Part shown: positions 32,211 to 38,912 of the stretch, piece after piece
Numbering within the stretch: position 1 is the stretch's first letter
Layout: the number at the start of each line of letters is the position of its first letter
Notes under the pieces: generated by a model
Databases searched by the model: none
What the model was told of the DNA's origin: nothing
The model's input: the letters and a program-made list of their open reading frames with translations, nothing else
Program-made: the position numbers and the translations under genes
Assembly: GCA_937871935.1 (NCBI GenBank)
Contig: CALMQI010000197.1
Location: 1-38,912, forward strand
Source of the DNA: an uncultured Burkholderiales bacterium
Lineage (GTDB): Bacteria; Pseudomonadota; Gammaproteobacteria; Burkholderiales; Burkholderiaceae_C
Reading direction: 5' to 3'
Length of the DNA stretch: 38,912 nucleotides

Positions 32211-33398
32211 TCATCGGCCGGCAGCCGCGGTCATGGCCGACGACAGCGCGTTCAAGGCCGGGGCCAGGCGCGTCGGCGGCAGATAGCCGAAGCCAAGGCG
32301 GAACACGCGCTGGCTTTCTCCGAACCAGGCGCCCGACGCCAGCTGCAGGTCCCTGCCCGGCAGTTCGTCCCAGAACTTCGCGACGGCTACCTCATCGAAT
32401 GCATCGGTGCGCAGCCGCAGGCAGCACAGTGCGCCTGCGTTCGGCCGGATCCAGTCGATCCGGTGTCGTTCGATTTCACACCAACCCGCCAGTTCGCTAA
32501 GCGTCCCATCCAGGAGCCGACGCCTCGGGTCCAGCACTTTGTCTCGATGACGCAGCAGGGCGGCTGCGAGAGTTTCGTCGAGCACAGAGCCCGAGATCAC
32601 CATGTTCATCTTGGCGATGACCAGTCGCTGGCGCAGCTCCGCGTCCTGGACCGTCAGCCATCCGGTGCGCAGGCCCGGTGCACCGAAGGCCTTCGATACC
32701 GATGCTCCGGTCACGATGCGCGGGTGCAGCGCGGCGACGGAGTCGACGGGGGCGCTGTCGCCGTAGGTGGCTTCGCGGTAAGTCTCGTCGACGAACAGCA
32801 GAGCGTTGGGGGCGCGCCGCTCCATCAAGGCGAGAAGCTGCTCGACGTCAGCGCGGGAAGTCTGAACTCCGCTGGGATTCTGCGGAGATGCGATGCTGAT
32901 CAGCTTGGTCTTTGCCGAAAGGCACTCGGCGATCCGCGCCAGGTCGAGGCGATAGCCGTCCTCGAACGACAGCTTGACCTCCCGGACGGTCACGCCGGCA
33001 CCGACCAGGCAGTCGCGGCTCGGCGGGAAGCAGGGCGTTGCAAGGACGGCCTCGTCGCCAGCGCGGCACGTCTCGAAGGCCAGAAGAAACAGCCCGAGCG
33101 CGGTACCTTGTGTGGTGATGACCTGCTCTGCACGGATCTTGCACGCGAACGCGACCTGTTCGCGCAGAGCCATCAGACCCGAAGACGTGCCGTATCCCAG
33201 CGTGAGGCCGCGGATCGCATCGCTGCCGGCGAGATCGAGGAGCTCACCGAGGGTCAGGTCTTGCGACGTGCTCTCTGCAAGATTGAACGGTCGGTTCACG
33301 TCCAGCAGCGAGATGATCTCGTTGTAGGGAAACCTTCCGCGCCATGGGGCAGAACTAGCGTTGTCGAGGCCGGACTTGGGCGTGGGTTGCTGCTGCAT
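32211..33398 (-). CDS. Class I/II PLP aminotransferase
   Basis: The 395-residue fold-type I aminotransferase carries LGYGTSSGLMALREQVA, the SPQNPSGVQ cofactor segment, FVDETYREATYGD and the PLP lysine in TGASVSKAFGAPGLRTGWL near residue 232, with an Arg in FRLGFGYL near the C-terminus. It is distinct from the aminotransferase at 27036. It lies between the epimerase and the RidA-family gene on the same strand, which would remove reactive enamines made by PLP enzymes. Substrate unknown. Confidence 0.88.
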   Translation of the reverse strand: MQQQPTPKSGLDNASSAPWRGRFPYNEIISLLDVNRPFNLAESTSQDLTLGELLDLAGSDAIRGLTLGYGTSSGLMALREQVAFACKIRAEQVITTQGTALGLFLLAFETCRAGDEAVLATPCFPPSRDCLVGAGVTVREVKLSFEDGYRLDLARIAECLSAKTKLISIASPQNPSGVQTSRADVEQLLALMERRAPNALLFVDETYREATYGDSAPVDSVAALHPRIVTGASVSKAFGAPGLRTGWLTVQDAELRQRLVIAKMNMVISGSVLDETLAAALLRHRDKVLDPRRRLLDGTLSELAGWCEIERHRIDWIRPNAGALCCLRLRTDAFDEVAVAKFWDELPGRDLQLASGAWFGESQRVFRLGFGYLPPTRLAPALNALSSAMTAAAGR

Positions 33399-33512
33399 GG
33401 GGGCCTTGCGTTGGTCGCTTGGTTGTCGTCGCGAAGAATCCTAGCCGGCACCCTCGGACCGCAACAGGCACAGTTTGTGCCAGCCTGACCAGCACAGTCT
33501 GCGCTGGCGGCC

Positions 33513-33974
33513 CTACCTCTTCACCTGGACGATTGCTTCCACTTCGACTGTCATACCATTCGGCAGGGAAGCCACGCCGTAGGCGGCGCGCGGATGTCGG
33601 CCGGCCTCACCGAGGACGTTCACAAGAAGATCCGAGCAACCGTCGATCACCTTCGGGTGAAGGGTGAAGGTCGGGGCCGAGTTCACCAGTCCGACCAATT
33701 TCGCCACGGCGACCACGCGGCTGAGTTCACCCACGGCAGACTTGATCGTCGCGAGCATGTTGAGCGCGGTGAGCTGCGCGTCTGCATAGGCACCGGGGAT
33801 CTGCTCTTCTGATTCGAGCTTGCCCCGAGCATAGGTGTTGTCCTGCTGGCGCGGGCCGTGACCCGCCAAGTACAGCATGTCGCCAATGAGGCGGTAGGCG
33901 AGGTAGTTCGCGCGGGGCGGCAGGGCCTTCGGCAGCTCGAGTCCCAACGCCGCGAGGCGCTCTTCGGGTGTCAT
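33513..33974 (-). CDS. RidA/YjgF-family protein (imine deaminase-like)
   Basis: The 153-residue product starts at ATG 33974 with AAGGA 5 bases upstream. It has the family lay-out: LYLAGHGPRQ near residue 36, NMLATIKSAVGELSRVV and the end HPRAAYGVASLPNGMTVEVE, in which the Arg corresponds to the carboxylate-binding Arg of RidA. RidA proteins hydrolyse enamine or imine intermediates of PLP enzymes. It is longer at the N-terminus than E. coli RidA (128) and belongs to an Rid subgroup seen in catabolic operons. It precedes an aminotransferase gene on the same strand. Confidence 0.88.
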   Translation of the reverse strand: MTPEERLAALGLELPKALPPRANYLAYRLIGDMLYLAGHGPRQQDNTYARGKLESEEQIPGAYADAQLTALNMLATIKSAVGELSRVVAVAKLVGLVNSAPTFTLHPKVIDGCSDLLVNVLGEAGRHPRAAYGVASLPNGMTVEVEAIVQVKR

Positions 33975-34332
33975 GCAAGTCCTTTGTGCTGGTGCTGAGC
34001 GCGCCGGGCGACTGCCGCAGGCAGGCACGGATTTGGTTCCGGGTCGCTGCGAAAAGTCTATTCCGTTGCCGCGGCGTTGAACATGAAGAATCCGACTTGA
34101 TTGCATCGACTTCCTTCGCATTGGATGTGACGGATGATGGCGAACCTGCCGGAGCGCGACAGGCACCGGCGTGAAGCGGGCGCGAATGCATACGCATCTG
34201 TTTCGGATGGGATGCGACGCATAGGGTGAGGATCCCGTACTCTCGTCCGAAACTGTCGAATCTGTTCATGCCTTCGGTTCTCTGACAAGATGCCTGCGCT
34301 CAAACAGGCCGTAGAACATACGCACTTTCGCC
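33975..34332. promoter_or_regulatory. Divergent gap between the RidA-family and acyl-CoA dehydrogenase genes
   Basis: This 358-base region separates two divergent genes and should hold both promoters. I saw no credible gene in it and could not assign -35/-10 boxes or strong repeats. Confidence 0.4.
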
Positions 34333-35496
34333 ATGGCACAGACGTCACTTGACTTGCCGTTCTTCAGCGAAGCTCATCGACGGCTTGTCCCGGCCTTCCG
34401 AGATTGGACGCGGCGCGAACTTGGGCCGTATGAAGATTCGGAAGGTGGTGACGGCGCCGACGCCAAGCTCATCTTTCAGAAGCTCGGCCAAGACGGTTGG
34501 CTCCGCCACTCTGTTGACGCGGCCGGCAACGCTACCGGCCGGGCACCCGACCTACGCATGGTCTGCCTGATGCGCGAAGCACTCGCCTACAGCTCGGCTA
34601 TGGCGGATGTGGCGTTCTCGGAGCCATGGCTGGCGATCTTGCCACTTGCCCTCTGCGGCAGCATCGAACAACGTCTGCACTACGTTCCACGCTACTGTTC
34701 GGGCAGTCAGTTGCTGGCGTTTGCGCTATCAGAGCCGGAGGCAGGGTCCGACGTTGCGGCGATTGCGGCAACTGTGACTGCAACTCATACCGGGTTTGTC
34801 GTAGACGGCACGAAGACCTGGACGTCGAATTCGGGGCTCGCCGACGGCTATGTGGTGTTCGGAAGAATGCCCGCACAACCTGGAAAGGCCGCGATAACTG
34901 CGGTGCTCGTCGACGGATCTCGGCCTGAAGTCATACTCGAGCGCCGATTGCGAGTCCTTTCGCCCCATACCGTAGGCACTCTGGCCTTCAGGGCTTGTCC
35001 CGCAACCGACCACGAGCCTGTCATTGGTGGCATCGGCGGCGGCTTCCAGATCGCAATGCGGGCGCTTGAGGTATTCAGGCCCACCGTCGCGGCGGCTTGC
35101 GTAGGATTTGCGCGTAGAGCGTTTGACGAAGCCCTTGCGCGCTGCAAAGAGCGGCGTGCTTTCGGGCGCTCGATCGCGGAACACCAAATCATCCAAGCCA
35201 AGCTCGCCGACATGGCAACGCGCATCAACGCTGCGTCAATGCTGACCTACCTTGCCGCCTGGGGATCCGACACTGGGAGTCAGGAGGCGGGCGCAAACGC
35301 CTCTGTGGCAAAACTCTTCGCATCCGAGGCGGCTGGCGCAGTAGTTGATGAGGCAGTTCAAATCTTTGGCGGTATGGGTGTGGTCACGGGTACTGTAGTG
35401 GAACGGCTTTACCGACACGTTCGCGCTTTTCGGATCTTCGACGGAACGAGCGAGATCCAGAAGCTGATCATCGCAAAGCACCTTCTGAACACTTGA
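34333..35496 (+). CDS. Acyl-CoA dehydrogenase with Asp at the usual Glu position
   Basis: The 387-residue flavoprotein is a normal-length acyl-CoA dehydrogenase: a helical N-terminal domain, FALSEPEAGSDVAAIAATVT for FAD/substrate near residue 135, the beta domain with GTKTWTSNSGLADGYVVFG, and the C-terminal helical domain with RRAFGRSIAEHQIIQAKLAD and QIFGGMGVV. The final motif reads IFDGTSEIQKLIIAKHLL, where most family members have EGTSEIQ with the catalytic base Glu. Asp instead may change chain-length preference or mean another base is used. Codon use looks somewhat less GC-rich than its neighbours. It stands alone on the plus strand. Confidence 0.9.
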   Translation: MAQTSLDLPFFSEAHRRLVPAFRDWTRRELGPYEDSEGGDGADAKLIFQKLGQDGWLRHSVDAAGNATGRAPDLRMVCLMREALAYSSAMADVAFSEPWLAILPLALCGSIEQRLHYVPRYCSGSQLLAFALSEPEAGSDVAAIAATVTATHTGFVVDGTKTWTSNSGLADGYVVFGRMPAQPGKAAITAVLVDGSRPEVILERRLRVLSPHTVGTLAFRACPATDHEPVIGGIGGGFQIAMRALEVFRPTVAAACVGFARRAFDEALARCKERRAFGRSIAEHQIIQAKLADMATRINAASMLTYLAAWGSDTGSQEAGANASVAKLFASEAAGAVVDEAVQIFGGMGVVTGTVVERLYRHVRAFRIFDGTSEIQKLIIAKHLLNT

Positions 35497-35532
35497 CTGG
35501 TTCAGCGCTGTGGCACAAACCCTATCTGTACG

Positions 35533-35873
35533 TTGTCTCAGCCCGGGAATGTGCCGCCTGCCTACGCGGCTGCACAGTTCGAACGTTCGGCCGCACACTA
35601 CGCGTCGCTGACCACCTTGTGCATCGAGCAAGACGATCTCACAAGGCCAGAAGTGCATGCGCTCCTGCAAGAGCATCTCGCGAACATGTACGAGTTGTCG
35701 CCGCCGGAAAAGGTCTTTGCCCACGACTTGAACAAGCTTCGGGTCCTGGAGATCACCTTCTGGCCCCCTTCTTCTCGGCTGTGGGGCGCTCAAGGAGCTC
35801 TCGCCTACGCACGGTGAGATCAAGTCCATGCGCACGCCCAAGGCGCTTCGCCGCAAAAGGGCCGTCCTGCGCG
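35533..35873 (+). pseudogene. GNAT N-acetyltransferase, N-terminal remnant with a frameshift
   Basis: The first frame reads IEQDDLTRPEVHALLQEHLA and ELSPPEKVFAHDLNKLRVLE to ITFW, a typical start of small GNAT acetyltransferases. After this the likeness jumps frame to LLGCGALKELSPTHGEIKSM and RTPKALRR. The acetyl-CoA loop (RxxGxG/A) is lost after KALRR. So the gene has a small insertion or deletion near 35765 and a missing C-terminal half. It ends just before a perfect hairpin shared with the convergent operon. Confidence 0.7.
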
Positions 35874-35890
35874 TGGGCGGCCGGCAGGGC

Positions 35891-35921
35891 CAGCTTTGCG
35901 GCCAACCCGCCCGCAAAGCTG
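35891..35921 (-). terminator. Perfect 10-bp hairpin after the Bug-type binding protein gene
   Basis: CAGCTTTGCG at 35891-35900 and CGCAAAGCTG at 35912-35921 are exact complements with an 11-base loop. It lies 57 bases beyond the stop at 35978, so it probably ends the threonine-aldolase operon. There is no clear T tract. Confidence 0.5.
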
Positions 35922-35977
35922 CGCCGCGAAAGCGTCTTGTTCCGTCGATGTCATGTGCGTTCCTTGTCGGCGGTTCA

Positions 35978-36943
35978 TCAGTCCACCTTCGCACCCGACT
36001 CCTTCACCACGCGCGCCCACTGCTGGCGCTGCGCGTCGAGGAAAGCCGCAAACTGCTCTGGCGTCCCGCCACGGGCCTCGACCCCACTGGCGACGAGACT
36101 GGTGCGCGTCTCGGGCGATTGCAGGACGCGATTGATCTCGGCGTTGAGCCGCGCAACGATCGGCGCCGGCGTGCCAGCTGGCGCGACCACGCCATAGAAG
36201 ACGCGGTAGTCGAAGTCCTTGAAGCCCAGCTCAGCCAGGGTCGGCACCTCGGGCAGCAGCGGCGTGCGCTGCGCGGTCGTCACGGCCAGTGGCAACAGCT
36301 TGCCGCTCTTTATGAGCGAGGCCGCGGCCGGGAACGACGCGAAGTGCAGGTCGACCTGCCCGCCCATCAGGTCGGTCATCACCGGCCCGGCGCCCTTGTA
36401 CGGCACGTGCAGCAAATCGATGCCCGCGGCGCGCTTCCACATCTCACCGACCATATGACCCACCGTTCCGTTGCCCGAGGAGGCGAAGGACAGCGGCTTG
36501 GTCCTCGCCGCGGCGACGATGGCCGCGGTGGTCTCGAGCCCGCGGCCCGGCGCCACCACGAGCACGAGCGGCACGGTGCCGACCAGCACCAGCGGCACCA
36601 GATCCTTGGCCGGGTCGAAGGGCATCTTGGCGTAGAGCGCCGGGTTGATCGCCAGGTTCGCCGACTCACCCATCGCAATCATGTAGCCGTCGGGCGCGGC
36701 TTTCGCGGCCGCATCCATGCCCAGGTTGCCGCCGGCGCCCGGCCTGTTGTCGGCCACGATCTGCCACTGCAAGCGCTCGCCGAGCTTGGTGGCCACCAGG
36801 CGCGCCAGGGTGTCGGTGCCGCCCCCGGGCGGACTCGGGACGACGAGGCGGATCGGCCTATTCGGATAGTCGGCCTGCGCTGCACAGGGCAATACGGTGG
36901 CGCCGGCCAGCGCGGCCAGCAGATGTCTACGTTGCAAGCTCAT
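35978..36943 (-). CDS. Bug/TctC-family periplasmic binding protein
   Basis: The 321-residue product is a tripartite tricarboxylate transporter substrate-binding protein, the hugely expanded Bug family of Burkholderiales. It has a leader with two Arg (LQRRHLLAALAG) ending AQA, then YPNRPIRLVVPSPPGGGTD, DNRPGAGGNLGMD, PDGYMIAMG and the loop HVPYKGAGPVMTDLMGGQVD, all family hallmarks. No TctA/TctB membrane genes are near, as is common for orphan Bug proteins. It begins 4 bases after the threonine aldolase stop, so the ligand may be linked to that enzyme. Confidence 0.93.
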   Translation of the reverse strand: MSLQRRHLLAALAGATVLPCAAQADYPNRPIRLVVPSPPGGGTDTLARLVATKLGERLQWQIVADNRPGAGGNLGMDAAAKAAPDGYMIAMGESANLAINPALYAKMPFDPAKDLVPLVLVGTVPLVLVVAPGRGLETTAAIVAAARTKPLSFASSGNGTVGHMVGEMWKRAAGIDLLHVPYKGAGPVMTDLMGGQVDLHFASFPAAASLIKSGKLLPLAVTTAQRTPLLPEVPTLAELGFKDFDYRVFYGVVAPAGTPAPIVARLNAEINRVLQSPETRTSLVASGVEARGGTPEQFAAFLDAQRQQWARVVKESGAKVD

Positions 36944-36947
36944 GACA

Positions 36948-38000
36948 TTAGCCTTTCTTTCGCGCGGGACGGTCCAGCACCGCGGCCATGGCGGCCAGCG
37001 CCGCTGCTACGTCGGCCTCGTCCACCTGCGAGTGCGTGACAAAGCGGATCTTGCTGGCCTTGTGGTTGGCGAGCACGCCGCGCTCGCGCAGCGCTGCGGC
37101 GATGGCGCCGGCGTCCTCGGCAAAACGATCGACGAAGCAGTTGACGATGTTGGTCTGCACGGTCCCCGCATCGACCAGCGAACCATCGATCGCCGCCAGC
37201 CCACGCGCGAGTTCCGCGGCCAGGGCGTGATCGCGACGGTGCACCGGGTACGGGTCGCGCAGCGCAACGAGTGCCGGCGCGGCAATCAGCCCGGCCTGGC
37301 GCATGCCCCCGCCCAGCATCCTGACCGCACGGCGCGCGCGCTGCATGAATTCGCGTTCACCCGCCAGCAGCGCGCCGACCGGGCAGCCCAAACCCTTGCA
37401 CAGCGCGAACCAGACCGAGTCGGCGTGTTCGCACAGATGGGTGATCGGCACATCGAGATAGGCCGCTGCGTTGAACAGGCGCGCGCCGTCCAAATGCAAC
37501 GGCAGGCCGGCCTGCCGGGCCACGACGCGAATCGCGGCCATCTGCGCCAGCGTCATCACGCGTCCGCCGGAGGCGTTGTGCGAGTTCTCCAGGCAGATGA
37601 GCCGGGTCGGTGCCAGCGCCAGATCGGCAGCGCCGCGGATCGCCTGACGCACCGCGTCGGCGTCGAGCACCCCCTGCTCGCCGGTCACCGGCCGAGCCAC
37701 GCCGCCGGCCACCACCGACAAGCCACCACCTTCGGAGTTGTAGATGTGCGCGCCAGATTCGACGATGACCTCGCCGCCGCGCACCTCATGCGCCATTAAC
37801 GCCGCGAGGTTGGCCATCGCGCCCGACGGCACAAAGAGCGCGTCGTCCTTGCCCGTCAGCTCGCGGCCCAGGGCTTCAAGTTCGTTGACCGTCGGATCGT
37901 CGCCGCGCGCCGCATCGCCGAGCCGCGCGTGGGCGATCGCCGCCATCATCGCCGGAGTGGGCAGCGTGACGGTGTCGCTGCGAAAGTCATGCGTCTTCAT
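36948..38000 (-). CDS. ltaE: Low-specificity L-threonine aldolase
   Basis: The PLP enzyme cleaves threonine or allo-threonine to glycine and acetaldehyde. The 350 residues contain the opening DFRSDTVTLPTPAMMAAI, DDPTVNELE, FVPSGAMANLAALMAH, the His-stacking segment ENSHNASGG, HLDGARLFNAA and the PLP lysine in ALCKGLGCPVGALLAG near residue 205. All are typical of LtaE-like aldolases. It is the first gene of a two-gene operon with a Bug-type protein and is divergent from a LysR gene. Other beta-hydroxy amino acids are possible substrates. Confidence 0.92.
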   Translation of the reverse strand: MKTHDFRSDTVTLPTPAMMAAIAHARLGDAARGDDPTVNELEALGRELTGKDDALFVPSGAMANLAALMAHEVRGGEVIVESGAHIYNSEGGGLSVVAGGVARPVTGEQGVLDADAVRQAIRGAADLALAPTRLICLENSHNASGGRVMTLAQMAAIRVVARQAGLPLHLDGARLFNAAAYLDVPITHLCEHADSVWFALCKGLGCPVGALLAGEREFMQRARRAVRMLGGGMRQAGLIAAPALVALRDPYPVHRRDHALAAELARGLAAIDGSLVDAGTVQTNIVNCFVDRFAEDAGAIAAALRERGVLANHKASKIRFVTHSQVDEADVAAALAAMAAVLDRPARKKG

Positions 38001-38072
38001 CGTGCCGCGATCCTAGGCCGACCTAAAATGAGCATTGACGAATTGTTCTTGCATGACAGTTGAGTGTTTCTC
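38001..38072. promoter_or_regulatory. Divergent promoter gap between ltaE and the LysR gene
   Basis: This 72-base gap should hold both promoters and the LysR site. TTCTTGCATGACA (38046-38058) fits T-N11-A in spacing but is poorly symmetric, so no operator is claimed. Confidence 0.35.
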
Positions 38073-38912
38073 GTGAATCTGGCGGCCCTCTCGACCCTGG
38101 TGGCGATCCTCGACAAAGGCAGCTTTGCGGCTGCCGCCGACGCCGTGGGCTGCACGCCGAGCGCGGTCAGCCTCCAGGTGAAGCAGTTGGAGGTATTCTT
38201 CGGCCAGCCGCTGTTCGACCGCTCGACGCGTACTGCCCAGCCGACCGAATTCGCGCGCGAAGCGGGCGCCATCGCACGCGAGTTGCTCGCACGCTTGGGC
38301 GGCCTGCGCGCGCGACGCGACATTGGCATCTCGGGCCGGATCCGGCTGGGCGCGATCGCCAGCATCCAGACCGATGCGCTGCCATCGGCGCTGCGCCTCC
38401 TGCGTGACAGCCATCCGGCGCTCGACATGCAAGTCTCGCTCGGCGACTCCGACGAGTTGCAGGCCGCCCTGCGCGCAGGGCGCATCGATGCAGCGTCACT
38501 GGTGCGCCCGCCCTCGGGCGGCTCGTCGCGGCTGCACTGGCAGAACCTGTACAGGCAGCCCTACGTGCTGCTCGCGCCAGCGGGCACGTCCGCCGCGTCC
38601 CCCGCGGCACTGCTGCAAAGCCAGCCCTGGATCCGCTACGACACGGCGCTCACCGGCGGGCGCCTCGCGGCGCAGTACGTGAAACGGATATGCCCGCGCG
38701 CCCGCCTAGCGATGCAGATGCAGTCGATCGACGCCATCGTGGCGATGGTCGCCGGTTATGGCTTGCTGGCGTTTCGTGATCCCAACGGCATCCGGCCCCT
38801 GATCATCGGCAAGAACGAAAGCGACAATGGTGTGGAGTTCATGGTCGCCTCCGAGAGTGTGGCGCTCGACACACTTGGGTTCGAAGTGATGCGCGATGTG
38901 GCGCCTGGTGAA
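38073..38912 (+). CDS. LysR regulator joined in frame to an internal PurF segment (open at the window end)
   Basis: Residues 1-226 are a LysR regulator: helix-turn-helix with [20 protein letters not shown] and [18 protein letters not shown], then an effector domain from [20 protein letters not shown] to SIDAIVAMV. From residue 227 (base 38751) the protein reads [20 protein letters not shown], then [17 protein letters not shown] and RDVAPGE, which is amidophosphoribosyltransferase (PurF) around its residues 170-225, not a LysR tail. The frame is open through both parts and runs off the window. GTG 38073 is the likely start. The LysR part would control ltaE and the Bug-type gene. The joint is either a real recombination or an assembly error. 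Confidence 0.85.
   Translation, partial: MNLAALSTLVAILDKGSFAAAADAVGCTPSAVSLQVKQLEVFFGQPLFDRSTRTAQPTEFAREAGAIARELLARLGGLRARRDIGISGRIRLGAIASIQTDALPSALRLLRDSHPALDMQVSLGDSDELQAALRAGRIDAASLVRPPSGGSSRLHWQNLYRQPYVLLAPAGTSAASPAALLQSQPWIRYDTALTGGRLAAQYVKRICPRARLAMQMQSIDAIVAMVAGYGLLAFRDPNGIRPLIIGKNESDNGVEFMVASESVALDTLGFEVMRDVAPGE

Noticed and set aside
31611-33488. 625-codon plus-strand frame
   Set aside because: Antisense to the epimerase start and the aminotransferase at 32211; no family likeness.
35828-37039. 403-codon plus-strand frame
   Set aside because: Antisense to the Bug-type binding protein; only its first few codons coincide with the GNAT remnant.
1-38912. CRISPR arrays, tRNA and rRNA genes
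   Set aside because: No regularly spaced repeats, no cloverleaf-like segments with CCA ends and no conserved rRNA stretches were seen on reading through.

Overview
The window looks like a GC-rich betaproteobacterium of the order Burkholderiales. The signs are the codon use, a tripartite tricarboxylate (Bug-type) binding protein, a gltLJKI-type amino-acid transporter, abundant LysR regulators and a Burkholderiales-style conjugation cluster. No rRNA, tRNA or CRISPR array was seen. The left edge is the end of an insertion sequence and the right edge is a gene that changes identity in mid-frame, so the window may be a whole assembled contig.

Positions 1-15300 are an accessory, probably conjugative, region. 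A tightly overlapping minus-strand operon encodes a VirB/VirD4 type IV secretion system in transcription order: secreted Cys-rich protein, virB1, B2, B3, B4, small secreted protein, B6, B5, B8, B9, B10, B11, virD4. VirD4 is cut off by the insertion-sequence end. Upstream lie a rhodanese/SelU-like protein with a lost P-loop, a LuxR-type regulator with an autoinducer-type domain, a conserved hypothetical protein, a hairpin-bearing gap of about 520 bp, a small membrane protein and an AlpA-type regulator. No relaxase or integrase is in view.

Positions 15300-23750 mix two intact signalling genes with relics. The intact genes are a membrane diguanylate cyclase and a methyl-accepting chemoreceptor with a zinc-binding CZB domain. 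The relics are a frameshifted histidine kinase, two decayed copies of one small-protein family, a merP tail coupled to an intact GDCCVxC zinc-ribbon gene, an IS1182-type transposase tail, an adhC tail and a decayed HpcH/HpaI aldolase.

Positions 23750-35500 form a metabolic island that looks devoted to an amino acid, probably an acidic one. It holds a Glu/Asp-type ABC transporter (gltL-J-K-I order), two PLP aminotransferases, an RraA-like aldolase, a divergent SDR dehydrogenase, a two-cysteine proline-racemase-family epimerase, a RidA-family protein, an acyl-CoA dehydrogenase and a LysR regulator. I infer import, epimerisation, transamination, aldol cleavage and imine clean-up of a substituted glutamate. 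The substrate is not proven.

Positions 35500-38912 hold a GNAT acetyltransferase relic, a Bug-type binding protein and a low-specificity threonine aldolase (4 bp apart, minus strand). A divergent LysR gene follows whose last 54 codons read as an internal piece of PurF.
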